Positions 14,837 through 22,661 are shown, counted from the stretch's first letter. The stretch is 25,777 nucleotides of DNA from Burkholderiales bacterium (GCA_019746155.1 JAIESJ010000245.1:1-25777); one strand, 5' to 3'. Notes: generated from the sequence alone by a model not told the origin. Translations and numbers: made by a program.

Positions 14837-16405
14837 TTGAAGCGGCTTCACAAGCGGTTAAGCGTACTCATGCCCGAGGTGCTCAAGGGCATTCGGCGCG
14901 GTATCGAGAAGGAAAGCCTGCGTGTCAGGCCGGACGGCATGCTGGCAAACACGCCGCATCCGGCGGGGCTTGGCTCTGCGCTTACTCACCCGCACATCAC
15001 CACGGATTTCAGCGAGTCCCAGCTCGAGCTGATCACCGGTGTCCATACCGACGTGGATGCGTGTCTTGAGGAACTCACCGAGATCCATCAGGTCGTCTAC
15101 CGGCGCATCGGCGACGAAATGCTGTGGTGTGCCAGCATGCCCTGCAAACTGCCCGCCGACGATGCCATTCCCATCGGCCAGTACGGCAGTTCCAACATCG
15201 GCAGGGCCAAAACGGTGTATCGGCGCGGTTTGTCGCATCGCTACGGACGGCGCATGCAAACCATTTCCGGTATTCATTACAACTTTTCCCTGCCGGAAGC
15301 GGCCTGGCCGATGCTGCAGCGCGCCGATGAGCGCGGCGGCCCGCCGCAGGACTATCAGGACGATGCGTATTTCGCGCTGATTCGCAACTTCCGGCGTCAT
15401 TCCTGGCTGCTGCTTTATCTGTTTGGTGCTTCGCCGGCGGTGTGCGCGAGCTTCGTCGCTGGCCGCACGCACGGACTGCGGGAGCTGAAAGCCGGCACGT
15501 TGTACCTGCCCGCAGCCACGTCCCTGCGCATGGGCCCGCTGGGCTACCAGAGCGATGCTCAAGCCGCGCTCGCCGTGAGCTACAACAGCCTCGAAAGCTA
15601 CGCGCGCTCGCTCTACGGCGCGCTCACCGAACCCTATTCGCAGTATGCGGCCATCGGCATACATGACGGCGAGGACTACCTGCAACTCAACACGACGCTG
15701 CTGCAGATCGAAAACGAGTTCTACGGGACGATCAGGCCGAAGCGGCCGATCCGCCAGGGCGAACGCCCCCTGCATGCGCTGGGCGAGCGCGGCGTCGAAT
15801 ATGTTGAAGTGCGCTGTATGGACCTCGACCCGTTCTGTCCCCTGGGCATCACGGCCGCGACGATCCGCTTTCTCGACGTGTTCCTGCTGCATTGCCTGCT
15901 GAGCGACAGCGCCCCGGACACGCCGGAGGAAATCGCCGCCATATCGCGTAACCAGCACCGGGTCGCCGAAAGGGGCCGGGACCCGACCCTCCGCTTGTCC
16001 AGGCGAGGAGAAGAACTCACCCCGGCCGAATGGGGCGGGGAACTGCTGCGCGAGTGCGAACCCGTCGCCGCCGCCCTCGACGCCGCTCATCGCAGCAGCG
16101 CGTATCGCGACGCGTTGTCGGCCGCCGGCGCCGCCCTCGCGAACGCTTCGTTGACGCCTTCCGCCCATATCCTGCAGCAGATGGAGCAGCGCTACGACAA
16201 GTCCTACTCCCGGTTTGCCCTGGCGCAGTCTGTGCGGCACCGACGCACCCTGCTGGAGTTGCCCTTGGCTGCCGAGGTCGACGCACGCTATGCGCGTATG
16301 GCCGAGGAGTCGCTGGCCGAACAGCGGCAAATCGAAGCCCGGGACACCGTGCCGTTCGAGATCTTCCGCCGGCAGTATCTGTCGCAGGACCTGCTGAGCG
16401 GATAA
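14837..16405 (+). CDS. gshA: Glutamate-cysteine ligase (gamma-glutamylcysteine synthetase)
   Basis: ATP-dependent ligation of glutamate and cysteine, the first step of glutathione synthesis, in the cytosol. At 522 residues it matches the E. coli-type GshA (518). Signatures: KGIRRGIEKESLRV near residues 17-30, HITTDFSESQLELIT, MQTISGIHYNFSLP from residue 140, YLQLNTTLLQIENEFYGTIR and VEYVEVRCMDLDPFCPLGI. Start: TTG 14837 is preferred because AAGGAGA (14824-14830) is correctly spaced and the resulting N-terminus aligns with the family. ATG 14870 would cut eleven residues. The glutathione S-transferase at 18896 would use the final product. gshB is not in the window. Confidence 0.95.
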   Translation: MKRLHKRLSVLMPEVLKGIRRGIEKESLRVRPDGMLANTPHPAGLGSALTHPHITTDFSESQLELITGVHTDVDACLEELTEIHQVVYRRIGDEMLWCASMPCKLPADDAIPIGQYGSSNIGRAKTVYRRGLSHRYGRRMQTISGIHYNFSLPEAAWPMLQRADERGGPPQDYQDDAYFALIRNFRRHSWLLLYLFGASPAVCASFVAGRTHGLRELKAGTLYLPAATSLRMGPLGYQSDAQAALAVSYNSLESYARSLYGALTEPYSQYAAIGIHDGEDYLQLNTTLLQIENEFYGTIRPKRPIRQGERPLHALGERGVEYVEVRCMDLDPFCPLGITAATIRFLDVFLLHCLLSDSAPDTPEEIAAISRNQHRVAERGRDPTLRLSRRGEELTPAEWGGELLRECEPVAAALDAAHRSSAYRDALSAAGAALANASLTPSAHILQQMEQRYDKSYSRFALAQSVRHRRTLLELPLAAEVDARYARMAEESLAEQRQIEARDTVPFEIFRRQYLSQDLLSG

Positions 16406-16479
16406 ATCGGGCCGCTCGTTTATATTCCTGGGCCCGACGGCTCAATGCGCCCACCGGCGGCGTGGATGGGAAGACCCGC

Positions 16480-16626
16480 ACGTCTCCGGCCCGGGTGCTC
16501 CTGGTGCACATGTTCAACCATCAAACGCACCATCGCGGCCAGCTCACGACGCTGCTGAACCAGATGGGCGTCGATCCCGGCGTCACCGACATTCCCTGGC
16601 TCCCGGCGCTGCAGGCGACAGCCTGA
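16480..16626 (+). pseudogene. C-terminal remnant of a DinB-family protein
   Basis: The last 48 codons before the stop at 16626 encode SPARVLLVHMFNHQTHHRGQ followed by LTTLLNQMGVDPGVTDIPWL. This is the conserved C-terminal helix and metal-binding histidine motif (H-x(2)-T-H-H-R-G-Q) of DinB/YfiT-like four-helix proteins. The normal protein is about 160-170 residues, and the first two-thirds are missing. The frame upstream runs into the gshA 3' end without recognisable DinB sequence or a start with a ribosome site. The first Met is inside the histidine motif. A deletion next to gshA is the simplest explanation. Confidence 0.8.
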
Positions 16627-16723
16627 CGCCGACCGCATTTCTTAAAAATGGGGACGTAACCTATGGGAGCGTCAGGGCTAGGTTCTGAATTATCAGTTTC
16701 AGTGACGAGATGGATTGTGAGCG

Positions 16724-17602
16724 TTACCTGTTCCTCGTGGTTTTCCCGTTCCCCGCAACCTCCGCCTGCATCGCCTTCAACGCCGGCGACGATTCGCCTT
16801 TGCGCCAAATCAGCGACGTTACCGCTTTCCCCTTGCCCGTGCCCAGTGGGTAAACCGAGACGTCCCTGGTGCCGCGTATGGTTTCCAGCACCGAGCGCGG
16901 TGCGAACGCGATGCCGGTGCCGGACGCGACGCAGGCGACGATGGCGTGATAGGAACTCAGCTCCAGCGTTTTTTCCGGGACGACGTCTCCCGCGCCCAGC
17001 CAAGCCTGCAGCAGGCGCCGGTAGGTGCAGCCGGACGGGAAACTGATGATGGTGTCGGCGCGCACGTCCTGCGGGCGATGGACTTTCGGGTGCGACTTGG
17101 GTGCGATCAGCACCAGTTCCTCGGTGAAGGTCGGCATGATTTCCAGTTGGGCACGCGCGGTGCATTCCGCGACGAAGGCCGCTTCCACTTTCCGGTTGAG
17201 CACCGCCTCGACCAACGCGTCCGTGGTGCCGGTCGTCAATTCTACGCGCACCGCGGGATATTTCTTGTGGTAGCGCGAGAGCAGCGGCGGCAGGCGGCTT
17301 GCCGCGGTGCTCTCGAGCGTGCCGATGCGCAGCACGCCGCGCGGCACGCCCCCTGACACGGCGTCGCGCGCCTGCTGCGAGAGCTTGAGCAGCGCCTCCG
17401 CGTAGTTCAGAAACAGCTCTCCCGCCGGGGAGAGGTGCAGCCGCCCCTTTTCCCTGACGAAAAGCTGCGTGCCGAGCGAGGCCTCGAGCTGCTGGATGCG
17501 GGTCGTCACGTTGGACTGCACGCGGTGCAGCTTCTTCGCCGCGGCGCTGATTCCGCCGGCGTCGACGACGGCCTTGAACACCTGCAGGGCGGCGAAATCC
17601 AT
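16724..17602 (-). CDS. LysR-family transcriptional regulator
   Basis: 292-residue LysR-type regulator: winged helix-turn-helix at residues 1-60 (MDFAALQVFKAVVDAGGISA then AAKKLHRVQSNVTTRI), and a C-terminal effector domain containing GVLRIGTLESTAASRLP and VRVELTTGTTDAL. The frame extends upstream to 17701, but ATG 17602 gives the standard MDF-type N-terminus and total length. An upstream ATG (MNNNEQFF) would add a low-complexity AT-rich tail. It is divergent from the MFS/GST pair with about 97 bases between, so it very likely controls them. The effector is unknown, perhaps the exported or conjugated compound. Confidence 0.9.
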   Translation of the reverse strand: MDFAALQVFKAVVDAGGISAAAKKLHRVQSNVTTRIQQLEASLGTQLFVREKGRLHLSPAGELFLNYAEALLKLSQQARDAVSGGVPRGVLRIGTLESTAASRLPPLLSRYHKKYPAVRVELTTGTTDALVEAVLNRKVEAAFVAECTARAQLEIMPTFTEELVLIAPKSHPKVHRPQDVRADTIISFPSGCTYRRLLQAWLGAGDVVPEKTLELSSYHAIVACVASGTGIAFAPRSVLETIRGTRDVSVYPLGTGKGKAVTSLIWRKGESSPALKAMQAEVAGNGKTTRNR

Positions 17603-17642
17603 GTTTCTTAAAAAAAGAAAGAATTGTTCATTATTATTCATT

Positions 17643-17670
17643 TTGCAGGATGGATAGTCAACCGTAAGAT
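17643..17670 (+). promoter_or_regulatory. Candidate promoter of the MFS/GST operon
   Basis: TTGCAG (17643-17648) and TAAGAT (17665-17670) are separated by 16 bases, upstream of ATG 17700. The AT-rich stretch between this and the LysR start (TTCATTATTATTCATT near 17627-17642) is a reasonable place for LysR binding, though it contains direct rather than inverted repeats. Confidence 0.45.
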
Positions 17671-17699
17671 GGCTGGCAGATAAACCGGACCTCACCGCC

Positions 17700-18899
17700 A
17701 TGCATCAACCGTCAGGACTTCGCATCGCGATCGCCGGCATGTTGGCGCTGGCAGTGGCCATGGGCATCGGTCGCTTCGCTTTTACGCCGATCCTGCCGAT
17801 GATGCAGGAGGATGCCGGACTGTCGGTCGTAGCCGGCGGCTGGCTGGCATCGGCGAATTACTTCGGCTATCTGCTCGGTGCGGTATCGGCCATGGCCAAG
17901 CGCGTTCGCGCGCTGGCCGCTATCCGCTGCGGATTGCTCGTGATCGGACTTGCCACCTTGGGGATGGGGCTCGCAGACGGTTTCGCAGCGTGGGCTGTTC
18001 TGCGCACGCTCGCAGGTGTCGCCAGCGCCTGGGTATTGATTGCCGTCTCTGCATGGTGCCTGGAGCGACTTGCCGCACTGCACCGACCGGCGTTGAACGG
18101 CATCGTGTTCGCGGGCGTCGGCGCCGGTATCGCGGGTACGGGGTTGCTGTGCATCGCGCTGATGCACGCCGGAGCGGGCTCGGCGCAGGCGTGGATCGCG
18201 TCCGGCATCCTGGCATTGCTCGCGTCCGCAGCCGTCGTGCCCGTACTGGGCAAGGACGGCGTGGCGCATTCCCGCGGCGACGAGCGCGTTGCGGTGGATG
18301 CGCGCCGCTGGGATGGCGAGTCCATCCGCCTCGTATTGTGTTACGGCGTCTCCGGCTTCGGCTACATCATTCCCGCGACTTTTCTGCCGGTCATGGCGAA
18401 GCAGGCCATATCTGATCCCACACTGTTCGGCTGGTCGTGGCCGGTATTTGGTGCGGCGGCGCTCGCATCCACGCTGGCGGCGGCCGCGAGGCCTGCATCC
18501 ATCAGTCATCGCGGGTTGTGGATCAAGAGCCATCTCGTCATGGCGCTCGGCGTGCTGCTGCCGGTGTTGATGCCCGGCCTGGCCGGCATCCTGCTTTCCG
18601 CCCTGCTGGTGGGCGGCACGTTCGTGGTGATCACCATGGCTGGCATGCAGGAAGCGCGTGAGGTTGCGAGCGCACACGCGCACCGCCTGATGGCTGCGAT
18701 GACGGCGGCGTTTGCTCTCGCGCAGATCGCGGGCCCGGTCGCCGTGAGCTGGGTGATCGGCGTCGGCGGGGGCTTTGCCGTGCCTTTGCTTACCGCTGGG
18801 GCGCTGCTGGTCGCGAGCGCCTACGCCCTGTCGCAGAGAGCGAACCCTCGCGCAAATTCGTCAAACCGCACTTCCCTCACAACGGATGACACCGCATGA
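17700..18899 (+). CDS. YbfB/YjiJ-family MFS transporter
   Basis: 399-residue inner-membrane MFS carrier with about 12 membrane segments. The N-terminal region GMLALAVAMGIGRFAFTPIL followed by PMMQEDAGLSVVAGGWLASA is the signature of the YbfB/YjiJ branch (G-R-F-x-(F/Y)-T-P-x-L-P). LLVGGTFVVITMAGMQEAR near residues 301-319 matches the conserved second-half loop. The substrate is unknown for most of this family. Its stop overlaps the glutathione S-transferase start by four bases (ATGA), so the two are translationally coupled. This suggests export or import of a compound linked to glutathione conjugation (inference). ATG 17700 has only a weak ribosome site. Confidence 0.9.
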   Translation: MHQPSGLRIAIAGMLALAVAMGIGRFAFTPILPMMQEDAGLSVVAGGWLASANYFGYLLGAVSAMAKRVRALAAIRCGLLVIGLATLGMGLADGFAAWAVLRTLAGVASAWVLIAVSAWCLERLAALHRPALNGIVFAGVGAGIAGTGLLCIALMHAGAGSAQAWIASGILALLASAAVVPVLGKDGVAHSRGDERVAVDARRWDGESIRLVLCYGVSGFGYIIPATFLPVMAKQAISDPTLFGWSWPVFGAAALASTLAAAARPASISHRGLWIKSHLVMALGVLLPVLMPGLAGILLSALLVGGTFVVITMAGMQEAREVASAHAHRLMAAMTAAFALAQIAGPVAVSWVIGVGGGFAVPLLTAGALLVASAYALSQRANPRANSSNRTSLTTDDTA

Positions 18900-19501
18900 A
18901 ACTCTATCTCAACAAGACTTCCCCTTACGCCCGGCTCGTCATGGTGGTCGCACACGAAAAAGCGCTGACGGAAACCATCGAATGCGTGTGGACTGACCCG
19001 TGGGCAAGCCCCGCCGAACTGCTGGCGGTCAATCCGTATGCGAAAGTGCCGGCGCTGGTGACCGACGACGGCCAGCCCATCGTCGAGAGCGCGTGCATTT
19101 GCGATTATCTCGACGAAACGGGCAGCGGGCGGCGGTTGTTTCCGCGCGAGCTGCCCCAGCGGCTCCCGGCGCTGCGGAAATACGGGTTGGGGCGTGCACT
19201 GATCGATGTCGCGTTCGGCGTGACCATTGAAAGACGCTTTGCTGCTCCCGATCACAAACCGGCCCTCGCCGAGCGCTGGCTCGCCGCCGTGAACCGGGCG
19301 CTGGACGTGCTGGAACATGACGGCACACTGTCGCGCTCGCACGAAGCGCCCGACCTGGGCGATCTCGCGATCGCGGTGGGATTGAGTTACGCCGAGTTCC
19401 GTCTGCCGGAGGTTCGCTGGCGCGCGTCCGCACCGCGGCTGGCACAATGGCTCGACCGCATGGCGTTGCGGCCGTCGATGCGCCTGTCGGCGCCAGAGTG
19501 A
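18896..19501 (+). CDS. Glutathione S-transferase family protein
   Basis: 201-residue cytosolic GST-like protein. The thioredoxin-fold N-terminal domain (residues 1-78) starts MKLYLNKTSPYARLVMVVAH, with Ser9 or Tyr11 as candidates for thiol activation. It includes NPYAKVPALVTDDGQPIVES, the cis-Pro and glutathione-binding E-S segment, then YLDE. The helical C-terminal domain contains the DLGDLAIAVGLSY segment corresponding to the GST N-capping motif region. It overlaps the upstream MFS gene by ATGA. The locus order LysR, MFS carrier, GST suggests detoxification or catabolism of an electrophilic organic compound; substrate unknown. Confidence 0.93.
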   Translation: MKLYLNKTSPYARLVMVVAHEKALTETIECVWTDPWASPAELLAVNPYAKVPALVTDDGQPIVESACICDYLDETGSGRRLFPRELPQRLPALRKYGLGRALIDVAFGVTIERRFAAPDHKPALAERWLAAVNRALDVLEHDGTLSRSHEAPDLGDLAIAVGLSYAEFRLPEVRWRASAPRLAQWLDRMALRPSMRLSAPE

Positions 19502-19524
19502 AGGGCGTCGATAGGCGGGCGAGC

Positions 19525-19563
19525 TTACTCCAGGCCGAATGCGACGGCGATATTTTTATTCAT
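19525..19563 (-). other. Micro-ORF with ribosome site (12 residues), possible truncated gene start
   Basis: On the minus strand an AGGAG-type ribosome site is followed by ATG at 19563 and the frame MNKNIAVAFGLE, then a stop. It lies 30 bases downstream of the YqhA gene. I recognise no family. It may be a gene start left after a deletion, like the others in this window, or chance. Confidence 0.25.
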
Positions 19564-19593
19564 AGTGAACTCCTGTTCGGTTCGCCGTAAAAA

Positions 19594-20181
19594 TTAAACG
19601 CCGGGCTGGGGGCTTTCCATCGGCTTGGCGGGGCCATTTCTATGATGCTTTTGCGCTTGCGCGGGCGAGTGCGTGAGTTTTTCGGTGTAGGCGATGGCTA
19701 TCGCCGATACCACGAAAGCAAGGTGAATCACCGTCTGCCAGAGCAAGGTTTTTTCATCATAGTTGGCGGCGTTGATAAACGTCTTGAGCAGATGGATTGA
19801 CGAGATGCCGATGATGGCGGTAGCCAGCTTGACCTTCAGCACCCCGGCGTTCACGTGCGACAGCCATTCGGGCTGATCCGGGTGCTTTTCCAGCTCCAGA
19901 CGGGATACGAAAGTCTCCCATCCGCCGACGATGACCATGACCAGCAGATTGGAAATCATGACCACATCGATCAGCCCCAGGACGATCAGCATGATTTCGG
20001 TTTCGGTGATGTTTTTTACGGACATCAGGCTGATGAGGTGCACCAGTTCGGTCCAGAATTGCCAGACATACAGACCCTGCGCCACGATCAGCCCGAGATA
20101 AAGCGGCGCCTGCAGCCAGCGGCTCATGAAAATCCAGCGTGGCAACGGCCCGAGGGCGCCGGAGGAGGTCGCGTTTTTCAT
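19594..20181 (-). CDS. UPF0114/YqhA-family inner-membrane protein
   Basis: 195-residue membrane protein with four predicted helices: WLQAPLYLGLIVAQGLYVWQ (about 22-41), IMLIVLGLIDVVMISNLLVM (about 63-82), VKLATAIIGISSIHLLKTFI (about 118-137) and TVIHLAFVVSAIAIAYTEKL (about 147-166). The conserved SRWLQAPLYLGLI opening and the SNLLVMVIVGGWETFVSRL segment identify the UPF0114 (YqhA, TIGR00645) family, whose function is not established. A charged, Pro/His-rich tail of about 25 residues extends beyond E. coli YqhA (164 residues). ATG 20181 has a weak ribosome site. A candidate promoter lies just upstream, so it is probably independent of the enolase-superfamily gene before it. Confidence 0.9.
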   Translation of the reverse strand: MKNATSSGALGPLPRWIFMSRWLQAPLYLGLIVAQGLYVWQFWTELVHLISLMSVKNITETEIMLIVLGLIDVVMISNLLVMVIVGGWETFVSRLELEKHPDQPEWLSHVNAGVLKVKLATAIIGISSIHLLKTFINAANYDEKTLLWQTVIHLAFVVSAIAIAYTEKLTHSPAQAQKHHRNGPAKPMESPQPGV

Positions 20182-20203
20182 TAAAGCCCCGATAAAAAGA
20201 GGG

Positions 20204-20233
20204 ATATTCTCTACACTTTTGGGAACATTGCAA
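20204..20233 (-). promoter_or_regulatory. Candidate promoter of the YqhA-like gene
   Basis: Reading the minus strand, TTGCAA (20233-20228) and GAATAT (20209-20204) are separated by 18 bases, placing the transcript start about 15-20 bases before ATG 20181. A perfect dyad (GTTGACGG at 20239-20246, CCGTCAAC at 20254-20261) lies immediately upstream. It could be an operator, or a terminator of the preceding gene. Confidence 0.4.
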
Positions 20234-20365
20234 GCTTTGTTGACGGATAGCCACCGTCAACCCGCGCGGCGGCCGCATCGCGCTTCCTCAGGGCGCGGGC
20301 CTGGGTGTCGATCCCGATCCGTTCGTTCGCCGGAATGAACCAAATGCCGGGGGCGGCTCAAACGT

Positions 20366-21499
20366 TCACAGAATGCGCTCGCCGAATTTTTTCAATGCGG
20401 CTTCCGACAGCGTGAGTCCCAGTCCCGGTTGTTCCTTCAGCGTCAGCCTGCCGTTGGCGATCCTGGGCGGGTCTTCGAACAGCTCGGCCTGCAGCGGGTC
20501 GCGTTCCGGATCGGTGAAGGATTCGACGATGCAACCGGCGGGACTGGCGGCGACGATATGCGCATGGATGAAGCAGTCGTGGTGCGGCGCGACCTCGACA
20601 TGGTTCATTTCGCACAGCGCGGCGAGCTTGCGGCCCTCGGTGAAGCCGCCCATCATGGTGCAGTCGAACTGCAGAATCCGGATCGCCTGCTCTTCCAGCA
20701 GCGCGCGGCAGCCGTAACTGGTGAGTTCGCTCTCCCCCGCGGACAGCGGAATCCGGGTCTGCTGCGCCAGCAGCTTCAGTTCGCGGCGGTCGTCGGCCCA
20801 GCGCACCGGTTCCTCCAGCCAGCGCGGCCGCAGCGGCTCGAGCAGGCGCGCGCCTTCGATGGCGGTGGCGAGATCCCAGCCGCGGTTGACGTCTACCATC
20901 AGGTCCTTGTCCTTCCCGATCACCTCGCGCACCAGCGCCAGCCGCTCGAGGTCCTCGGCCAGCCCGACGCCGCCGGCTTTGGCCTTGAAGCCGGTGTGTC
21001 CCTGCGCTTTCAGCATTTCCATTTCATCGCGCAGTTCGGCGAGATCCTTGCCGTCGCGGTAATAGGCGCAGGTGACATAGCACGGCACCTCGCTGCGGTA
21101 GCCGCCGAAGAGGCGATACAGGGGCAGCCCGGCCACTTTGCCGATGATGTCCCAGGCGGCGATGTCGACGGCGGCGGAAATCCGCACCAGCGCTTCCCGC
21201 GACCAGCCTTTCTCGAAGGCCAGCCGCTGCGAGGTCAGCGCGAACAGCTTCTGATACAGTCGTTCCGGAGCCAGCGGATCGGCGCCGACGATCTGCTCGG
21301 CGATGCCGCTGCGAAAAGCGTGGATCGCCGCTTCGATGGGGGTGTAGCTGGTGGCGATGCCGATGCCCTCGACGCCTGCGTCGGTGTACATGCGCACCAG
21401 GATTTCATTGGCTTTGGGGACAATGAAATGGCTCACCCAGTGCGGGCGCCCGGTGTCGGGCGCGCGCAGGATATAGACGTCGAGTCCGGTGATTTTCAT
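20366..21499 (-). CDS. Mandelate racemase/muconate lactonizing enzyme family protein
   Basis: 377-residue enolase-superfamily enzyme. The N-terminal capping domain (1-125) begins MKITGLDVYILRAPDTGRPH. The barrel carries FKAKAGG with Lys172 and Lys174 (the K-x-K acid/base pair), Mg-ligand candidates Asp203 (MVDVNRGWD), Glu229 (WLEEP) and Glu256 (SAGESE), and Asp279 with His306/His307 (VAPHHD). The K-x-K plus Asp/His pair places it in the mandelate-racemase-like subgroup, whose members abstract a proton alpha to a carboxylate, as in sugar-acid dehydratases and racemases. The substrate cannot be told. AGGA lies about 11 bases before ATG 21499. No sugar-acid genes are adjacent. Confidence 0.93.
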   Translation of the reverse strand: MKITGLDVYILRAPDTGRPHWVSHFIVPKANEILVRMYTDAGVEGIGIATSYTPIEAAIHAFRSGIAEQIVGADPLAPERLYQKLFALTSQRLAFEKGWSREALVRISAAVDIAAWDIIGKVAGLPLYRLFGGYRSEVPCYVTCAYYRDGKDLAELRDEMEMLKAQGHTGFKAKAGGVGLAEDLERLALVREVIGKDKDLMVDVNRGWDLATAIEGARLLEPLRPRWLEEPVRWADDRRELKLLAQQTRIPLSAGESELTSYGCRALLEEQAIRILQFDCTMMGGFTEGRKLAALCEMNHVEVAPHHDCFIHAHIVAASPAGCIVESFTDPERDPLQAELFEDPPRIANGRLTLKEQPGLGLTLSEAALKKFGERIL

Positions 21500-21520
21500 G
21501 GTGGGCCGTCCTGGGAGTAA

Positions 21521-21540
21521 TGCGATGATCTTTTATCGCA
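21521..21540. promoter_or_regulatory. Inverted repeat upstream of the enolase-superfamily gene
   Basis: TGCGAT (21521-21526) and ATCGCA (21535-21540) form a perfect 6-bp dyad with an 8-base spacer, 22 bases upstream of the start at 21499. It lies between that gene and the truncated HAD start. Its size and position would suit a repressor site; no regulator gene is adjacent. Confidence 0.35.
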
Positions 21541-21643
21541 AAATTCAGCTTCGGAGTCAATTTTCTGACAAAGAAAAACGGGGCCTGTTTATTTTCTGCA
21601 AAGCCGCTATCATCGTGCGCGGACCTTTCCGGAGAGGCATACC

Positions 21644-21685
21644 ATGATTACCACCTTGCTCTTCGACGCCGGCTTGGGTGAATGA
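21644..21685 (+). pseudogene. Truncated start of a HAD-like gene
   Basis: GGAGAGG (21630-21636) is followed by ATG 21644 and MITTLLFDAG, which resembles the first strand of HAD-superfamily hydrolases (hhhhFD). The frame then runs into the decayed alpha/beta hydrolase sequence and stops at 21685. The ribosome site and first ten codons survive, and the rest appears deleted. The identification rests on a short motif only. Confidence 0.45.
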
Positions 21686-22053
21686 AGCGCTTGGTACCAT
21701 GCCCATCAGCCGCTCGCGGTTCGCGGGCCTGCCATCCGCTGCCTGAAGTGCTCCACTCGCATACCGCCGCCATGCCGCCCATCTGCGCGGCGGCGATGAA
21801 TTGGCCTAGTAGTTCTCCGCCAGGCGCTGCGCAGCGAAACGGCCGCCCGTAATGCGCCATAGCAGCAGACCGCGCACGGCGTCGGGATAGCGCAGGGCGA
21901 ACAGGATGGAGAGCCGGCAGCGGCGAGCCGCTGGCCCAGCGACTTCACGCTGTCGAGCGGGCGGCGGCCGCCGGGCGAAAGCGCTACCCACGGGCCTTTG
22001 TCGCCCAGCACTTCATATTGGATATTCACGCCGCGTACATTTGCCAAGGGCAT
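21672..22053 (-). pseudogene. Decayed alpha/beta hydrolase gene
   Basis: From ATG 22053 on the minus strand the frame reads MPLANVRGVNIQYEVLGDKG, PWVALSPGGRRPLDSVKSLG and QRLAAAG, a typical alpha/beta hydrolase N-terminus with the oxyanion-region S-P-G-G. It then jumps (near 21915) to LSILFALRYPDAVRGLLLWR in another frame, so roughly 70 or more residues including the G-x-S-x-G nucleophile elbow are gone. A one-base loss turns the expected AENYYGQF into AENY-stop. Translation in the next frame gives GQFIAAAQMGGMAAV, then EHFRQRMAG in yet another, and KRFI near the end. Multiple frameshifts plus a deletion make this a clear pseudogene. Confidence 0.85.
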
Positions 22054-22173
22054 GACTGCACTCCTGTTTCCGCTCAGCGGCAGATCATGATCTGCCGACG
22101 GCGGCGGGTCAAAGGTGCGGGAAATACCTTCTCCTGATCAGGCCTGGCGGCGCGATCCAGCACCCGGCATTTC

Positions 22174-22206
22174 GTTAATGGTCCGTTAATCCACGGCGCT
22201 TACAGT
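22174..22206 (+). promoter_or_regulatory. PmrA/QseB-type direct repeat overlapping the -35 of the SHP cytochrome promoter
   Basis: GTTAAT (22174-22179), five bases, then GTTAAT (22185-22190) gives a perfect hexamer-N5-hexamer direct repeat, the same architecture as PmrA/QseB boxes (CTTAAT-like hexamers 11 bp apart). TACAGT at 22201-22206 could be the -10. The matching -35 position (22178-22183) falls inside the repeat, the usual class II activator layout. The start codon of the cytochrome operon is at 22239. A QseB/PmrA-like regulator is encoded 2 kb downstream. Binding is inferred. Confidence 0.55.
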
Positions 22207-22238
22207 GTGCGTCGTCAACGGTTTATTCGAGAGGCGAT

Positions 22239-22661
22239 ATGCACACGATGGGATCGGTAGTCGGGCTTTGGGTGGCGGTGTCTTTGGGATACGCGGCATG
22301 GCCTGCGTCGGCCGCGACCCCGGTGGAGATACAGAGGGGCTTTGAAGCTGCCGCCCGCGAGGGCAATCCGGGATTCGCGGGATTCTCGGCGCAGCGCGGC
22401 GAACAGTTTTTCAAGGCGAAGCACAGCAACGACTGGAGTTGCGCCTCGTGCCATACCGCGAATCCGCTGGCACCGGGCAAGCATGCCACGACCGCCAAGG
22501 ACATTACGCCGCTCGCGCCGTCCGCGAATCCGCAGCGCTTCACCGATGCGGCGAAGGTCGACAAGTGGTTCAAGCGCAACTGCAACGACGTGCTGGGCCG
22601 CCTCTGCACCGCGCAGGAAAAAGGCGATGTGCTGGAGTACCTGACTTCACTCAAAAAATAG
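22239..22661 (+). CDS. SHP-type monoheme cytochrome c (DUF1924)
   Basis: 140-residue periplasmic cytochrome. Signal peptide at about residues 1-25 (VVGLWVAVSLGYAAWPASA). Single heme site C68-A-S-C71-H72. The C-terminal stretch RNCNDVLGRLC has Cys115 and Cys123, a likely disulfide, and Asn114 or Asn116. The family (sphaeroides heme protein, SHP) is known for an unusual asparagine sixth ligand that leaves the heme on oxygen or ligand binding; Asn114, just before the first Cys, is my best candidate. GAGAGG lies just before ATG 22239. It is first in an operon with diheme cytochrome c and cytochrome b561, the arrangement known for SHP. Confidence 0.88.
   Translation: MHTMGSVVGLWVAVSLGYAAWPASAATPVEIQRGFEAAAREGNPGFAGFSAQRGEQFFKAKHSNDWSCASCHTANPLAPGKHATTAKDITPLAPSANPQRFTDAAKVDKWFKRNCNDVLGRLCTAQEKGDVLEYLTSLKK

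Noticed and set aside
14858..16330. Long minus-strand open frame (490 codons) opposite gshA
   Set aside because: Antisense shadow created by high third-position GC. The plus frame shows unmistakable GshA motifs.
16637..16670. TTCTTAAAAATGGGGACGT-like sequence downstream of the DinB remnant
   Set aside because: It recalls motifs seen beside REP-associated transposases, but there is no partner repeat or transposase in the window, so I cannot call a mobile element.
17712..18683. Minus-strand open frame of 323 codons opposite the MFS gene
   Set aside because: Low-complexity Arg/His/Gln-rich translation with no family resemblance; shadow of the real carrier gene.
20429..21520. Plus-strand open frame of 363 codons opposite the enolase-superfamily gene
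   Set aside because: No recognisable domain. The minus-strand frame has the full set of catalytic residues.
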